Shown: positions 21,326 through 33,207 of the stretch, piece after piece | How the letters are laid out: every line of letters starts with the position of its first letter | Position numbering within the stretch: the first letter of the stretch is position 1 | From: Podospora comata | Lineage: Eukaryota; Ascomycota; Sordariomycetes; Sordariales; Podosporaceae | Length of the DNA: 64,000 bases | NCBI GenBank assembly: GCA_017354895.1 | Contig: CP071499.1 | Coordinates: 3,987,971-4,051,970 of the forward strand | Direction of reading: 5' to 3' | The notes under the pieces: model-generated | What the model saw: only the letters and a program-made list of their open reading frames with translations | What the model was told of the DNA's origin: nothing | Databases searched by the model: none | Translations under genes and position numbers: made by a program

Positions 21326-22407
21326 TGGCGGGTGGTTTTTGGGGCTCTTGCGGGGCCGGGCCGAGATGGATTCGGGGGTCGGACGGCTAAACAAACAACA
21401 GCTGGCGCAAGACGCAGAATTTTGCAGACGGCAGGAGAAACGGGAGCCTTGTCAAACACAAAAAAAAGAGACGACGAAAGGATCAGGGTGGGATTTAAGC
21501 CATGTAGGAAGCTGCATCCTGCCCGAGGTACCCTCTGATTACGTACAGATAAGCTGCTCCCCGGGGAGCCAAGCACCCAGAGTGGCAGGCACAACCAGGT
21601 GAGCCATGTCCCCGGGGAAGCGCTACAGCATGCGCTACTGTTATTTAGGAACAGTGTGGGGTGCCTATGGTACCAGGTATTCCAGTGTTTTTTTTTGTGC
21701 TTGCAAAACCAACAGCCAAGCAGTTGGGCTCCCGAAGCTGTGGCAGGTGGCTTCAGCGGTATCTCATTCTCCTGTTATTCGTTCCACGGTACTATGTATC
21801 AGACAGTCTCACAGTGTTTTGGAGCCATCTGATTTTCCACGTCGTTTTTTCTCCAATGGTAGGCACGTGAGTCGGTGGCCTGTGCAGCACCTGGCATTGG
21901 CCAATGGACATGAACGGTTTTCCGACACAGGGTCGAGCTAAGCATTTTTTGGCGTCATTGGGCATGAGAGGGTGGGGGTCCAGCTCTTGTCCCGAACCAC
22001 GGCGCTGGAAGTGCTTTCTCAACGTCTCACTGCAGAGTCTCCCACGCCCGTGGAGCTGTCAAGAACACGCTGCACTTTAGACAGATGGTTAGCGTGTCCC
22101 TTTTGACAGAGAAACATCACACCATGCCCCGCGATTATCGCAATGCTGGGCTTCAATAGCTTCTGTTTTTTGCGCCCGAGAAATTCCGGGGTCAAGCCAA
22201 GAACCTGGGGATTGGCTTGCCAAATCCTCTCAGGTGGGGAATACCTGTTGGTTGCATGTGAAGACCACCTGACAGATAAACAGTATTTGAGCCATTGTTG
22301 ACATTACCAGCACTATTGGACATGCTATTCTATATTCTTTTGACCCAGTCATCAGCGGGTATCATTATCTCCCGGGAATCATTCTGCAACAGAACAGTAT
22401 AGTGTGT
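21326..22407. other. Gene-free interval, permease promoter side
   Basis: About 1.08 kb between the permease start and the 3' end of the next gene. Nothing beyond short chance frames is seen. Confidence 0.55.
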
Positions 22408-23222
22408 TTACACATGGCCACGGCCAGAGCGTGCAATAGGCTCCCCAACATGGTCGTACACCATATTCACCTTGGCTACTTGGCTCCCCTTCACGGTTAC
22501 GGCCCACTTGACGAGCCTTTTCTCCCCAGCAATCACCTCGAAGCCCCATTCGACAGTCGACCTCCATCCAGCGCCCTTGCCCAACTGACTCAAACTCTCC
22601 ATCACCTCGATCATGACGGCCCGTTCCGGTAGGCCGACATCAGGATCCGTCTCCATTCCCGACTCAAACGCCATCTGTCCGATCTGAGCACCGCTCTTTT
22701 CCGTTGTCATTTTCTCCCCTGTTGTGTACGTTGGTGTTCTGTTGACAAAATCATACCGACATCGTACACGCAGCGGCCCTAGTGGCGCGGGAAGAACGAC
22801 GGCTCGGTCCTCGTTGTCCAAGATGTACATGTTGTCGTTCATGGGAATGTCGAACCTGCAGCCACCAAACCAGGGGCGGCGGACGGTCTGTTGAAAGCCA
22901 AAGACCACATCGTCGGAGAAGGGTAAGCAGTAAGGGTGCTTGATGTATTCCTGCTCAATGGTCATGAAGGAGAGGAGCTTCCGAGTCCAGAAAGATGTCC
23001 CTTGCTGCTCCATGTTAGCAACATGACAAAACGATGCCTCAGCAACGAAAGTCGTACCATCTTGTATGCCTCCTTCATGTTATCAGAGAGCTTTCGGTTG
23101 AAGCGCCAGCGGCCACTGATGTCGAGTACTGAAGTCTGACTAGGCGCCGCCATGGTGTATGTGAGAGCGTGAGTAGTGGGCATTGGCGATGGCGACAGAT
23201 CTTCTGATGAATAGTCTGTCAT
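22408..23222 (-). CDS. Conserved fungal-type protein of unknown function
   Basis: Two exons, 23222-23058 and 23004-22408, give 253 residues. I do not assign a function. The pattern LDISGRWRFNRKLSDNMKEAY followed across the intron by MQGTSFWTRK, with a later beta-strand-rich region, resembles a family of small fungal proteins that look lipocalin-like. No signal peptide or membrane segment is visible. The intron acceptor is a GAGCAG tandem site, so two isoforms differing by one glutamine are possible. The start is the first ATG of the open frame (MTDYSSED). Confidence 0.7.
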
Positions 23223-24011
23223 TTTAACAATTTGTTGTCCTGTGAGAGATTGTTTCCTGAGCAGTCTAAAAACGTTTTCGGTGCCGGTCAAGTTTGTTTC
23301 CGTTCGCGACTGCTTCGTTCCGAGCGATTGTCGCACAGTTTTGTAACAGCGGGTGCCTGCATTCTATCGAAAGTTGTCCTTCCCCGCGACGCGCCCGCTC
23401 AGATAGTTGACTGGAATGTGGTGGTTTGATGCGAAGGGGTTGGCAGGACAGATACTAGAGGCCGATGAAACCATTGTATTGATGTGAGACAGTTCATTTT
23501 CAAATCTTGAAAACCGAATGCAGGCCGCTTCAAGAAACTCGGCAATTGTGTCTCGGCAGAACATGTATTAAGCACAATCTTGCAAACATAACACTTAAAG
23601 GTGTCCAGTCTTGGCGGTGCAAGAGGCCGGTTATGGGATGGTAAGTAGTTGGTAGGGTAATATATCGGTTTCATCTCTGTCGAGGCCGTGGGCTTGATGG
23701 AAACATCATCTGGGCTGGGTTTTGCTTGCGGGAGGATTTTCATGACCCTGTTCACTCTAGCCTGGATCAAACCGTTTGATACAGCAATGCATATACGTGC
23801 CTAGTTAAGAATAAAGCAGTCTATAATCAAATATATGGGTTGATCAAGCATGGCAAGCTGTAAAGAGTCTCGAAAGCCTTCCCTTGTCCAGTCGGTGACA
23901 CCATTAACCTCATGAGGTCAGCTTCTGGCACCCATCTAAAACTAAACAAATATTTTTCCAGCCCAAGAAGATGCCCTCAATATTGTTGGCATCATCCACA
24001 CTCTGCACTCC
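23223..24011. other. Gene-free interval
   Basis: These 789 bp separate two minus-strand genes. The frames at 23399-23770 show no domain. Confidence 0.55.
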
Positions 24012-26255
24012 TCACGCGGGGCTTAGCTTGGCTTCATTCGAAACATCCTCAGACTTCATCCTCTCTTCCGCCTGGGCAACAGCACTCTCCCAGTCAGCAT
24101 TGTAGAGGTAGAGGAGCTCGAGTGCCGACACACTGGTTAATACCTTGTCAGTAATGCCATTTCCTAGATGTCTTCAATGTCTTCAAAGATCAGCGTCCAC
24201 TTACACGGCAAGCCCCATAGTCAGTCCTGTCCAAAGCCCGCTCAGCTTCCAATCTAGCGCAAACGCCGTCGACAACGAGATGGGCAAGGCGACCAAGTAA
24301 TACGAAAACAGGTTGGCATAGCCTCCGATGGCCTGTCTGCCAACGCCGCGCAAGATGCCGTGAGACACAGCAGCCAAGGCATCAAAAATCTGCATTAAAG
24401 CACAGACAAGAATTACGCGCTTGGCGATGCCGACAACCTCGTCATCTTCCGTGAAGATGCGGGGAATGGTCTCGTTCAGCACAACGAATACGGTCAGGTT
24501 GAAGCAACCAACAATGAATCCTGCGACAATGGCCTGTACAAAAGTTTAGCAAAAAAAACTTGTACCAATCAGAAAGGAGGACATACCACTCTGGCAGTAA
24601 CCCGGGCAGCGTCGCTCAGGTGCGCCCCGATGAGATTGGCGACTCGAGTGGATGTGGCAATGGCCAACGGGAATGGAATGTTGAATGAGGTGGAGGTGAC
24701 GGTGACAAGCACGCTCTGTGCTGCAAGTTGCGCGGTCCCAAATTGGCCAGCGGCGATTGTCAAGATTTCCAGCACGGAGAACTGTGCTTCAATCATGATC
24801 ATACCAGGTAGCGCCAGTTTGATCATGGGTCCTATTTTAAATGTCAGCGCCTCAAAAGGGACAGAAAAGCAGAAACAAATACGCACCCCAGTTGCTAAAG
24901 GCCTTGCGCGTCAAACCGTTCCAGCACTGAGAGCCATCCAAAAACCGCACGTATGCCACCAACAAGAGCGGCAAGAGATTCTGGGTAATGGCCATCGCTG
25001 TGGCGGCCCCCGCAAAGTGCCAGTCAAACTTGAAGACAAACAAATAATTGAGAGCGAAGCTCACGGGCGCCCCGATGAGCAAGGCATACGTCGTGGCATG
25101 AAATAAGCCCTGGGACTGGACGAATCTTTTACCGCTCTCCAAGGCTGCGACTCCGGGCATTCCTACGATAAGAACTCGCAAAAAGAGCGCGGCAAGCGAG
25201 GCCGTTTCCTGATCTGGGACCATGGCGGACAAAATAGGCTCCGAAAACCACCACAGCACAGCAATGGGCACCATGAGGATCCAGAGAAGCCACGTCATCC
25301 GTTGGGCTTGGAGGCCGACGAGGTGCTTGTGCCCCGAGCCGTATGCCTGGGCGCAAAGCGTGTCTAGACAGGTGGAGAGGCCCTGAACAGGAACGTAGCA
25401 GGTGATGCTTGCCGTCATGGTAGCCACTGGAAAGAGGTGACTGTTAGTAAGCTGGCAATTGCTGTGATGCTGAATGGAGCACTCACGATTCACGGCGGCC
25501 AGCTCCACCATTCCCAAGCGTCCCACCGTCAAGACACTCCCAATAGTGACCGAGTAGTGCAAGAGAAAGGTCACAATCAGGGGAGCTGCGTACTGGACCA
25601 ATGTCTTGGTCTCTCTCTGCCAAGTCGTCTTGATGGCTTGGGCTGCCACAGCCTCTTCGAACCGCTCGTAAATCTCCTCGGCAGGAGGTGTCGGCAGGGT
25701 CTCGTCGACCTCGGGTGTTCCTCCTCCGAGGAGAGGTGTTGTCTCAGCGGCGGGGGCATCCTGGAAAATGGGCTCCGGGTCTTCATGGTCCTTGATTTTG
25801 GTGCTGAAAAGTCGTCGATAAAGGCGCCAAAAGACATTGTTGCGCTGAGAACGTGGATGTTTTGGTGGCAGAATAGCATTATCGCGTAGGAGACTTATCT
25901 CTGCCTGGAGAGAATCTTCGACCTCGCGCGGATTGGGAACGGGCCGGTCCAATCCTTGAATAGCTATAGTCGAGTAGCCAGACCCGTAGGCAACGCCGTT
26001 GGGGTGGAAGGCGAGTTTGGCATCTTCTGGACGACCATCTGTCTGTGATTCGGCGTCTGATACCTGGGTTTGGGAGTCGTCGTCCGAGGAGCACTCGGCA
26101 ATATCTCTGGTCAAGATTTCGCGAACAATCGGGGAAGTCGCTAGAAATGAAGGGGGGTATGGCAGGCTTTCGGGGATGAACTCTGACAAAACAGACTGGC
26201 GGCGACCTTGAGATCGGCTGTGGATAGGCTGGGGCCCAGATCGAGAGTCGGCCAT
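24012..26255 (-). CDS. MATE-family multidrug/toxic-compound exporter
   Basis: Five exons, 26255-25487, 25426-24887, 24831-24587, 24533-24205 and 24132-24012, give 667 residues; all introns are GT-AG. A long hydrophilic N-terminus of about 230 residues, acidic and Ser-rich, precedes the MATE fold with about 12 helices. Clear family blocks are QYAAPLIVTFLLHYS, AAVNLATMTASI across intron 1, GLSTCLDTLCAQAYGSG, and GRQAIGGYANLFSYY. It matches the fungal/plant branch (Erc1-like) of H+-coupled extruders. The first ATG is 26255 (CAAGATGGC). The first intron stays open in frame, so an unspliced reading would add 20 residues that break the MATE pattern. Confidence 0.92.
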
Positions 26256-26994
26256 CTTGACGTTGCGGATGGTTTGTCGAAGGATTCTGTCGTGGTTAGC
26301 TTGATTTGGAAACACTTAGACTCTGGACGACTCTCGGTCTCGAAAAAGCTTGGAGACAAGGGCCCGGAAAACCGTGGAAGGTACGATGGTTGGGTGAAAG
26401 CGGATTAAGAAGAAGGTCCCACGGATGGTTGCGCGCAGGCAGTCACTGCTCTATGACATGCACTGTGGCACAAAGGCAAGTCGTGGTAGGTCTTGCTCTC
26501 TACGATCGACGATGCTCTGCCATCCCAAGGCTGTGGTCCCTTCTTATCTTGATCTGCAAGCATTTCGTTTGAGATAACGGAGGCCATGGAACCCAACAGC
26601 AGCCACACACCAACACCATCCTGCAAATTAGCGGTGTATGACATTGACATCTATCTGCACTGGCTTATCTTTTGTGTGTATGATTAAAGTAAGATGATAC
26701 ACCCACGGTGTGCAGATGCCAAGAAGCAATGGCACTTCGCCCCCGATCGTCCTCCTCCCCAAGGGTTCAGTGACGCAGCTTGGTTTCCAGCTTCCTGCAA
26801 CTCTTTTGCAGCTCCCCACCCACCACCCACATGTGTAACGGCGGCCACTGACATCATCGCTGCCACCCTTGGACCAACGAAGGAGCCTCGCCGACCTCCC
26901 ACCCTGCCATGGAGAAAAAGCTCCGAAGACTATCTGCTCCGGCTGGCAACATTGTGAAACCTCAACTCTAAAATCCGCAGCGATTCGAATACCC
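26256..26994. other. Intergenic upstream of the MATE gene
   Basis: No domain-bearing frame is seen in these 739 bp. They presumably include the MATE promoter. Confidence 0.55.
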
Positions 26995-27684
26995 TCAAAC
27001 TCTTGCAACGGCCCCCAGTGCAATCAGAAACTGCCCACCATAGTACAAGACCCAAACAGCATGATGCATCCAGCCCTGGTGTGCAGATGTCGCCGGAACC
27101 AAGAACCTGCCCGCCGCCAGAATCGAGTCTGAGCTTGCAAACATGACCGCTCCGGTGACAATCTCCCTGCTCTCCAACGTGAGCGCCATCAAAACCATGA
27201 CAAGAATTGTCAACGAGTACACGGCAACTGGCGCTCGCAGGTCTTTGCCGACCTGGGGCATCAGCTGCACAATCATAACGGGAACCAACATACCCAAAGC
27301 CCCCGCAGTTCCAAGACGCCATGTATCGCCGTTTTGCAGCACTTGGAGTTTGGAAACGATATCCCCCGCACCTGGACCGGCGTGGAGAAAGTGAATGATG
27401 TACAAGATATGCGCAACCAGGAAGCTCGACAGACCGAACAGAAAAGATGTATCATCGTTCCATGCCAGAAAAGCGTCACCTGTTGAGCCCAGGGCCAAAG
27501 CAGCCACCAAGAGAGCTGGTCCACCGCGAAGGTAGGTGAAGATCGATAGGAGGGCTGTCGAAGCTGTCTTGATGACCATGCGCGAAAAGCTCGGCGCTGC
27601 GCGGACCATGGCCTGGTAGATAACTGCCGAGCCAATGGAGGCAGCGAGAATAGCCGAGTCTACCGTGTAAGAATTGGTGGCCAT
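26995..27684 (-). CDS. TMEM86/YhhN-family membrane protein (lysoplasmalogenase-like)
   Basis: A single exon encodes 229 residues from ATG 27684 (GGCCATGG). About eight hydrophobic segments cover almost the whole chain. The YhhN signature is visible as LALGSTGDAFLAW, SFLVAHILYIIHF, and a late FASSDSILAAGRF block, in which acidic residues within membrane helices are the family's conserved sites. TMEM86B hydrolyses lysoplasmalogens at the vinyl-ether bond; fungal relatives are uncharacterised, so the substrate is inference. An open frame extends upstream to 27798, but MATNSYT is the natural start. Confidence 0.85.
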   Translation of the reverse strand: MATNSYTVDSAILAASIGSAVIYQAMVRAAPSFSRMVIKTASTALLSIFTYLRGGPALLVAALALGSTGDAFLAWNDDTSFLFGLSSFLVAHILYIIHFLHAGPGAGDIVSKLQVLQNGDTWRLGTAGALGMLVPVMIVQLMPQVGKDLRAPVAVYSLTILVMVLMALTLESREIVTGAVMFASSDSILAAGRFLVPATSAHQGWMHHAVWVLYYGGQFLIALGAVARV

Positions 27685-29804
27685 GGTTGAGTTTGGGGTT
27701 TTTAAAGATGAGAAATAAAGTGAAGTGTGGTTTGGCGAGCTTTGTCCTTTCAGTTCTGACGGTGGACACCGAGGCCCCGGCCACACTTGGCATTCCATGT
27801 GACTGACGTCTTGGCAACACCCTTGATAGTCCTAGCAGAATTGAGCTCGATAGGTACTACGCTTGTTCTAGCAATCGGACGTTTGAAATGAGCAAACTTT
27901 TCATACACGCTCATATATGCAAGAAACCCCAAGAAACGGGATGAAAAGCCCTGTTTGTATGTGGAAATGGGACAGCACGAACCATCATGCACCCTTTTCG
28001 AACAGAGCTGTGCTACTTTTCTTAGCAAACCCAAAACACACTTTTCTGGTGATGTTGAATAAATATAAAAATGTTTACGATGGCAATTTTTTAGCAGCTA
28101 CTCCAAGCAGGCTTTTCTTGCAAAAGCAGACCCGTGGGTTTGAGGTAGAGAGTCCACTGTAGCACATCTGCATCCTCAAATGAGATGAACCAGCGCTGAA
28201 GGAAACTGGATGGGGCGAGACTTGACCCTGTATCTTCAGACTGTGCTCTCTCTTGACATAGCTCACAAGGAGGGGTTGAAATCCGCTACCTACATGACCC
28301 GTGGAATCTGTGGTTGCCAGAACTAAACAATAGTATGGACAAGCTTTGTGACGGCGACTTTATGTAAGGGGGAAGCTAAGCAATATAATTGCGCCTCTGG
28401 ACTCTATTGAATGTAATCTAGGACTACTTTGACACAGGATTGTTAATTATAAAACTATGCGTAGATAGTACATCAAACCTTACTGAGTTGGTAAAACACT
28501 TAACAGCAACAGCCTCTCCCATCACATAGTGTAGCTTTACCATGAACTATTTCCTGTATCCAAACAATTACCTGCCTAAGTATCACAGTTACATAGGTAC
28601 AGAAAAAAACCCCGTCAGCCAAATTGTGGACAGAAGGGTACTTTAGAGACTGACACAAGCTGGTAACGTCTTGAAGAAGAACCACGCTCCTCGCCAATCT
28701 ACACACTGTTTTATGACCTGTTGGTTAGTTTTCAAGGGATACTAGTTGTTTGAGAGGTCGAGTATTATCTGCAAATGTCCTTATTCCCAGTACGATTCCC
28801 TATTGTTTTGTTGGGGACGCTCAGGTCACTCAACGAGGCACTCTAAAGACGTAAGGTAGAAAAGCCCGAAGGCTCGCTACCGCATAATCTTCACCCCATG
28901 GCGTAAATATATTGTATGTAATTGGCCTTGACCCATAGGCTGCCTTGGTACTTGTTGGGTAGGTACTCAGTGAATCATGCAGACAATGTCGACTGATCCT
29001 AAGAGGCAACGTTGCGGTGACCACGCCCTGTGAAGAAGTAAGCATCTGCCGGCAATACGCTACCACCCCAAATTCTATAGATAGCGCAGTGCCTCGGATA
29101 AGGTGTCCTCAGGTGATGCTTCAATGAGACCGCTCTGAAGCATGTCGCGTACTCGTCGCGATACCGCATATTCTTCAACAGTCTTCAACTGGACTCTGTC
29201 TGGCAGCTATCAAACGGTTTGTGCAATTCCCAAACGTGCTGCCTTTTTACATGACACCTGCGATGGCTTGTGCCGCACTGAAAAAAAGCAAACATAAATT
29301 TTGCTCACCGAGCCGCCCACCCGGATATTGATTTGTTGACTTCGTGTACCACGTCAAGTGGTCAACTCCACGATCATTCCAGTTCCAAAGTCCCTCCCAA
29401 CCACCTCCGTACTCGCAACCGTAACCTCGTCATGAAAACGAGACAATCCCATGACTCTTCCTTAAAACGTGGCGCTCGTGAGAATGGTTGAACACGACCC
29501 CGGTTGATAAGGACCCTGAATACGAGAAGACAAGTCTTGGCTCGACGGATTGGGATAGCGAACCTGCATCGCTCGGCACGCCACTGCACACCCAACCCAC
29601 GCTATTAGGTATATGCAACCGACCCGATACCTTGCAGTTCGACCTTGAACGATGGAGGGGGCACGCGTGCCGGATAGATATAAGTTGAGGATTGTGCCCA
29701 CCTTTGACTGCCGATGTCCTACTCCCATCGCCCTTTCGGTATTCTATACGTCTAGACAGTCGTCTCAAACCAGTCACTCGTTCAACTTTCACTGAGCAGA
29801 AATC
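27685..29804. other. Long gene-free interval (2.1 kb)
   Basis: No gene is supported. The part from about 28,300 to 29,000 is richer in A+T than its surroundings. The short frames at 28500-28706, 28830-29066 and 29430-29963 show no domain, and no tRNA fold was recognised. Confidence 0.55.
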
Positions 29805-30540
29805 ATGAAGCACTTTCTCATGTTTGCTGCCATAGGCGTGACAGGGCTGTAGGTGTCTCATCAGTTCCCATGTTTTAGTCATGCTGACGATTCCCTCCTC
29901 TAGATCCCAGGCTCTCTCCCCGCCCCTGATCACCGCTTCTATCCCTCTCCCATCCGACATCACCTACTCCCACACGCAGACTGGATGTCCAACTGTTACT
30001 CAGACACGGGAACTTTGCGCCAGCTGCCCTATTCCAGCTTGTCTTGTGCTTGGAACCATTACGCAGTCCTGCAATTGCCCTACCCCTATCCCTACAGTTT
30101 ATCTTGACTACCCATGCTCGGAAAGTTGCAGCGGAATTTGGTGCGCGACCAGCTGGGCTATTGTTCAGGAGTCAGGTTGCACATCTACGGACTCAACACC
30201 TCCGTCTTCCACTGCGACCATCACCAGCAAGACCAAGCCGTGGCACAACGGCACCTACACTGGTCATAGCACCAAGACCAAGACGACAACCATCACTGAG
30301 ACCGAAACAGATGAGTGCGAGCCAACACTCACCAAGACCACCACAGTGACCATCAGCTCCGAGCCGCCCGTGCTACCGACTTTAGAGACCTCGACGAATC
30401 TCCCTGATGTCGAAACCTCCATCACAATCGCACCTAATGTCACCTTTACCTCGAGAGGCCCAGGAGGTGGCGGGGCAGTGAGCTCCACGAGCGTGGTCGA
30501 GGCGGCTGCTGGAAAGATGCGCATACTTGGATTGTGGTGA
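29805..30540 (+). CDS. Small secreted 10-cysteine protein with Thr-rich tail
   Basis: Two exons, 29805-29848 and 29904-30540, give 226 residues. Exon 1 encodes most of a signal peptide (MKHFLMFAAIGVTGL), joined in frame by a GT-AG intron. The mature N-terminal half carries ten cysteines spaced C-x9-C-x2-C-x4-C-x9-C-x-C-x12-C-x3-C-x4-C-x11-C. The rest is a Thr/Ser-rich, probably O-glycosylated stalk. A second copy of the module with identical spacing lies at 43370-43769 on the other strand. I do not know a named family for this pattern. Possible roles are cell-wall protein or effector-like secreted factor; none is demonstrated. Confidence 0.8.
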
Positions 30541-31077
30541 GAGGGCCATGTCTAGACGAGACGAAATGAATGTATTTAGTGTACGGAGTGGGGTGTTGTC
30601 GTGGGTGGTGTTTTGTTGTGTATTGGGGAGCTCTTGTTTCTTGGGTAGGCGTCCAGTGTAGTGAATGAGGTCGACGTTGTTGATGCTAGACTTTTTCGTC
30701 AGTCTGCCATATCTAGGTGATTTGCTATTCCCATGTGCTGACATTGATGCAGTGTGGGTCGGGGGAGTATCCCCGTTAACGTCTCAGACCTGCAGAAGAC
30801 CTGGAACTCCTACCCCTGAACAGGATTTGCATCCAATACACACTCTAGCTCCAGCCCATCCAGTGTAAATATCTCAGAATATTCTTCAAATCCACACGCT
30901 CCGCGCTCTCCACCGTTAACCTGGCACACGTCATCTAACTGGACTCTGCTCCGTCCAGCCTGTGCCGATAACCCGCATGCGGCTTGGCGTCAGCTACCCC
31001 GCTGCCTTTGACTTGAAGTGTGCTGCGTTCCGTAGGTATAAAATGGCGCGACCCTATTGCCTTTGCGAATTGATCGA
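30541..31077. other. Intergenic, promoter of the PLC gene
   Basis: These 537 bp hold the 3' flank of the secreted protein gene and the 5' flank of the PLC gene, including a TATAAAAT element at 31037-31044. Confidence 0.55.
31037..31044 (+). promoter_or_regulatory. TATA-like element upstream of the PLC gene
   Basis: TATAAAAT lies 34 bp before the first ATG at 31078 and 82 bp before the next in-frame ATG at 31126. If it is a true TATA box, transcription would start close to the first ATG, which favours the second. Confidence 0.4.
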
Positions 31078-32907
31078 ATGAGCCATTTCACGAAAACCAT
31101 CAGGTCAATATCCAACCCAGAAACCATGTCTGAACCCACCGAACCGTCTGCTCCCACACGCCGTCTTACTGCCAAGCTTGGCAGGCTCAACCCCTTCAGG
31201 TCGTCCAAGCGATCCAAAGAGGATGAGGACGAGGAAGACATCGGCGAGGATATCGATGACACCACTGTTGCAGGAGGCGGCCACTCTGCGTTTGACCACA
31301 CCCGCCATGATCTGATGGTGTCGGATGCCATCAAGTCCTTTCTTGCTCGACAAGGTGTTTTGCCTTCAAAGGATGACCCCGAGGGCCTAGCAACGTTGCT
31401 CGACCAGCGTATGGTCATACCGCCTGCGTCGGTGTTTGACAGATCTCACCCCCTCACCGAGTACTTTATCAGCTCCTCGCACAACACCTACCTGAGGGCC
31501 CATCAACTGTACGGCAAATCTGATGCTGATGCCTACAGGACTATCCTGACGGCTGGGGCACGCTGCGTCGAGATAGACGCGTGGGATAATCCCGATGACC
31601 CGTCTGAGCCAAAGGTAACTCATGGCTATACTTTGGTTTCGAATGTTCCTTTTCGGGAGGTTTGCGAGGTCATTAGGAACTTTGTTGACTACGAGACGTC
31701 TGCTGGCGCAGCAGCAGCACCTATTCTCCTGTCTCTCGAAAATCACTGCAATCCAAATGGGCAGCTTCGGCTTGTTCAGATCATGAAGGAAGTCTTTGGT
31801 GACAGACTCTTGAGTAAAGCAGTCCGAGAAAAGGGACACGAAGAACAGTCCGAGTCGGACCCAGAATCCCACGTGCGCCTCGAGGAGTTGGGCAACAAGA
31901 TCGCCGTCATTGTCGAGTATCACCTCCCCGGAGAGATCGACACATCCGATTCTTCCTCTGATTCCTCTTCAGACGAGGAGGAAGAGGCAAAAAAGGAAAG
32001 AGAGGAATACAAAGCCCGCAAAAGGGAGACCGAAGCTGCCATAATCATCCCCGAGCTGGAAGAGCTAGGCGTCTATGCCCAGTCGGTGAAGCCAGGCGAT
32101 GATTCATGGTATGCCGGCGAGGGCGTCCTCAGGAACAGGCCGCATCACCACTTGATCAACATATCGGAAGCGGGCTTGGCTCGGCATGCCACCGACGATG
32201 TCAACACAGCAGCAATACAGTGGCACAACAGCAAACACCTCATGAGGGTTTTCCCCAAAGGCACCAGAATCTCGTCACGCAATCTATCACCCGTCCCATT
32301 TTGGGCACTTGGAGCTCAAATCCTAGCGCTAAACTGGCAGCGTTTCGACGCCAGCATGCAGCTCAACGACGCGCTCTTTGCCGGAACGACGGGTTATGTC
32401 CTCAAACCCGCGCATCTTCAGCACTCGGGTGGTGGAAGATTGGTCAAAACGAAGAAACGACTGAGGCTCCACGTGGCCGGAGCTAGTGATGTTCCTGTTC
32501 CCAAAGGAAGGGATTCGGTACTCAAGCCGTACGTGACGGTTTCATTGGTGCAGAAGGATGGCACATCGTTGAAGCAGTCAAAGAGAAAGCAGAAGACGTC
32601 AGGTTACAAGAAGCATGGGCTGAGATCTGCCCTGGCTACTCTTCATTCGAGCGAGGAGAGTCCAGCTGAGACGGATCCGATCTGGGATGAAACTCTGGAA
32701 TGGGAGTTTGAAGACGACGAGCTGGTGTTTCTGCGCATCTTTATCAAGAGTGACGATTCTTTTGCAAGCAATCCCATCTTGGCAGTTACCGCAGTACGAG
32801 TTTTGTATGTGGTTCAGCGGGAGTGGGGATTCCTCAGGATGCTGGACCTAAAAGGGCACGAGACAGGTTGCACCTTGCTGGTTCGCTTTGAGATAGAAGA
32901 CTTGTAG
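31078..32907 (+). CDS. Phosphoinositide-specific phospholipase C (X, Y and C2 domains)
   Basis: One exon encodes 609 residues from 31078, or 593 from the in-frame ATG at 31126 (ACCATG). The X box spans about residues 122-275 with the catalytic residues visible: His135 in SSSHNTYL, Glu165 and Asp167 in CVEIDAWD, and His182 in THGYTLVSN. A Ser/Asp/Glu-rich insert (about 295-320) separates X from Y. The Y box follows (about 335-450) and a C2 domain (about 470-609) ends the chain. There is little room for EF hands, so it is a short fungal type. It cleaves PIP2 to IP3 and diacylglycerol at the plasma membrane, feeding calcium signalling. Confidence 0.93.
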   Translation: MSHFTKTIRSISNPETMSEPTEPSAPTRRLTAKLGRLNPFRSSKRSKEDEDEEDIGEDIDDTTVAGGGHSAFDHTRHDLMVSDAIKSFLARQGVLPSKDDPEGLATLLDQRMVIPPASVFDRSHPLTEYFISSSHNTYLRAHQLYGKSDADAYRTILTAGARCVEIDAWDNPDDPSEPKVTHGYTLVSNVPFREVCEVIRNFVDYETSAGAAAAPILLSLENHCNPNGQLRLVQIMKEVFGDRLLSKAVREKGHEEQSESDPESHVRLEELGNKIAVIVEYHLPGEIDTSDSSSDSSSDEEEEAKKEREEYKARKRETEAAIIIPELEELGVYAQSVKPGDDSWYAGEGVLRNRPHHHLINISEAGLARHATDDVNTAAIQWHNSKHLMRVFPKGTRISSRNLSPVPFWALGAQILALNWQRFDASMQLNDALFAGTTGYVLKPAHLQHSGGGRLVKTKKRLRLHVAGASDVPVPKGRDSVLKPYVTVSLVQKDGTSLKQSKRKQKTSGYKKHGLRSALATLHSSEESPAETDPIWDETLEWEFEDDELVFLRIFIKSDDSFASNPILAVTAVRVLYVVQREWGFLRMLDLKGHETGCTLLVRFEIEDL

Positions 32908-32961
32908 GAACAGTTGTCCGTTGACAGCAGAGAGCTTGGGCTCGGTTCGGGTTGGGTAGGA

Positions 32962-33000
32962 GTTCAGGGGTTCAGGGGTTCAGGGGTTCAGGGGTTCGGG
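32962..33000. repeat. 8-bp tandem repeat (GTTCAGGG)
   Basis: Four perfect GTTCAGGG units and a fifth variant lie just past the PLC stop codon, probably within its 3' untranslated region. Confidence 0.85.
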
Positions 33001-33207
33001 TGATGTTACTAGTTAGATGGGGTGGATTCTTTGTTGTAAACAACTCTTGTTACGGCGAGGCATGTAGAAGGGGTTGGATGTTTTCTGCAAAGCTTTTTGC
33101 TATTGTTTGATGTAGAACACCTGTCTGCAAGGCGGTAATCGTTTTACAGGCTCGACAACATTTAGATGCCCACACCAATGTTGGAGCTCAGCTAATTCAA
33201 GAAGTGA

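Noticed and set aside
20510-21538. 342-codon plus-strand frame
   Set aside because: Antisense shadow of the APC permease, produced by GC-rich third positions.
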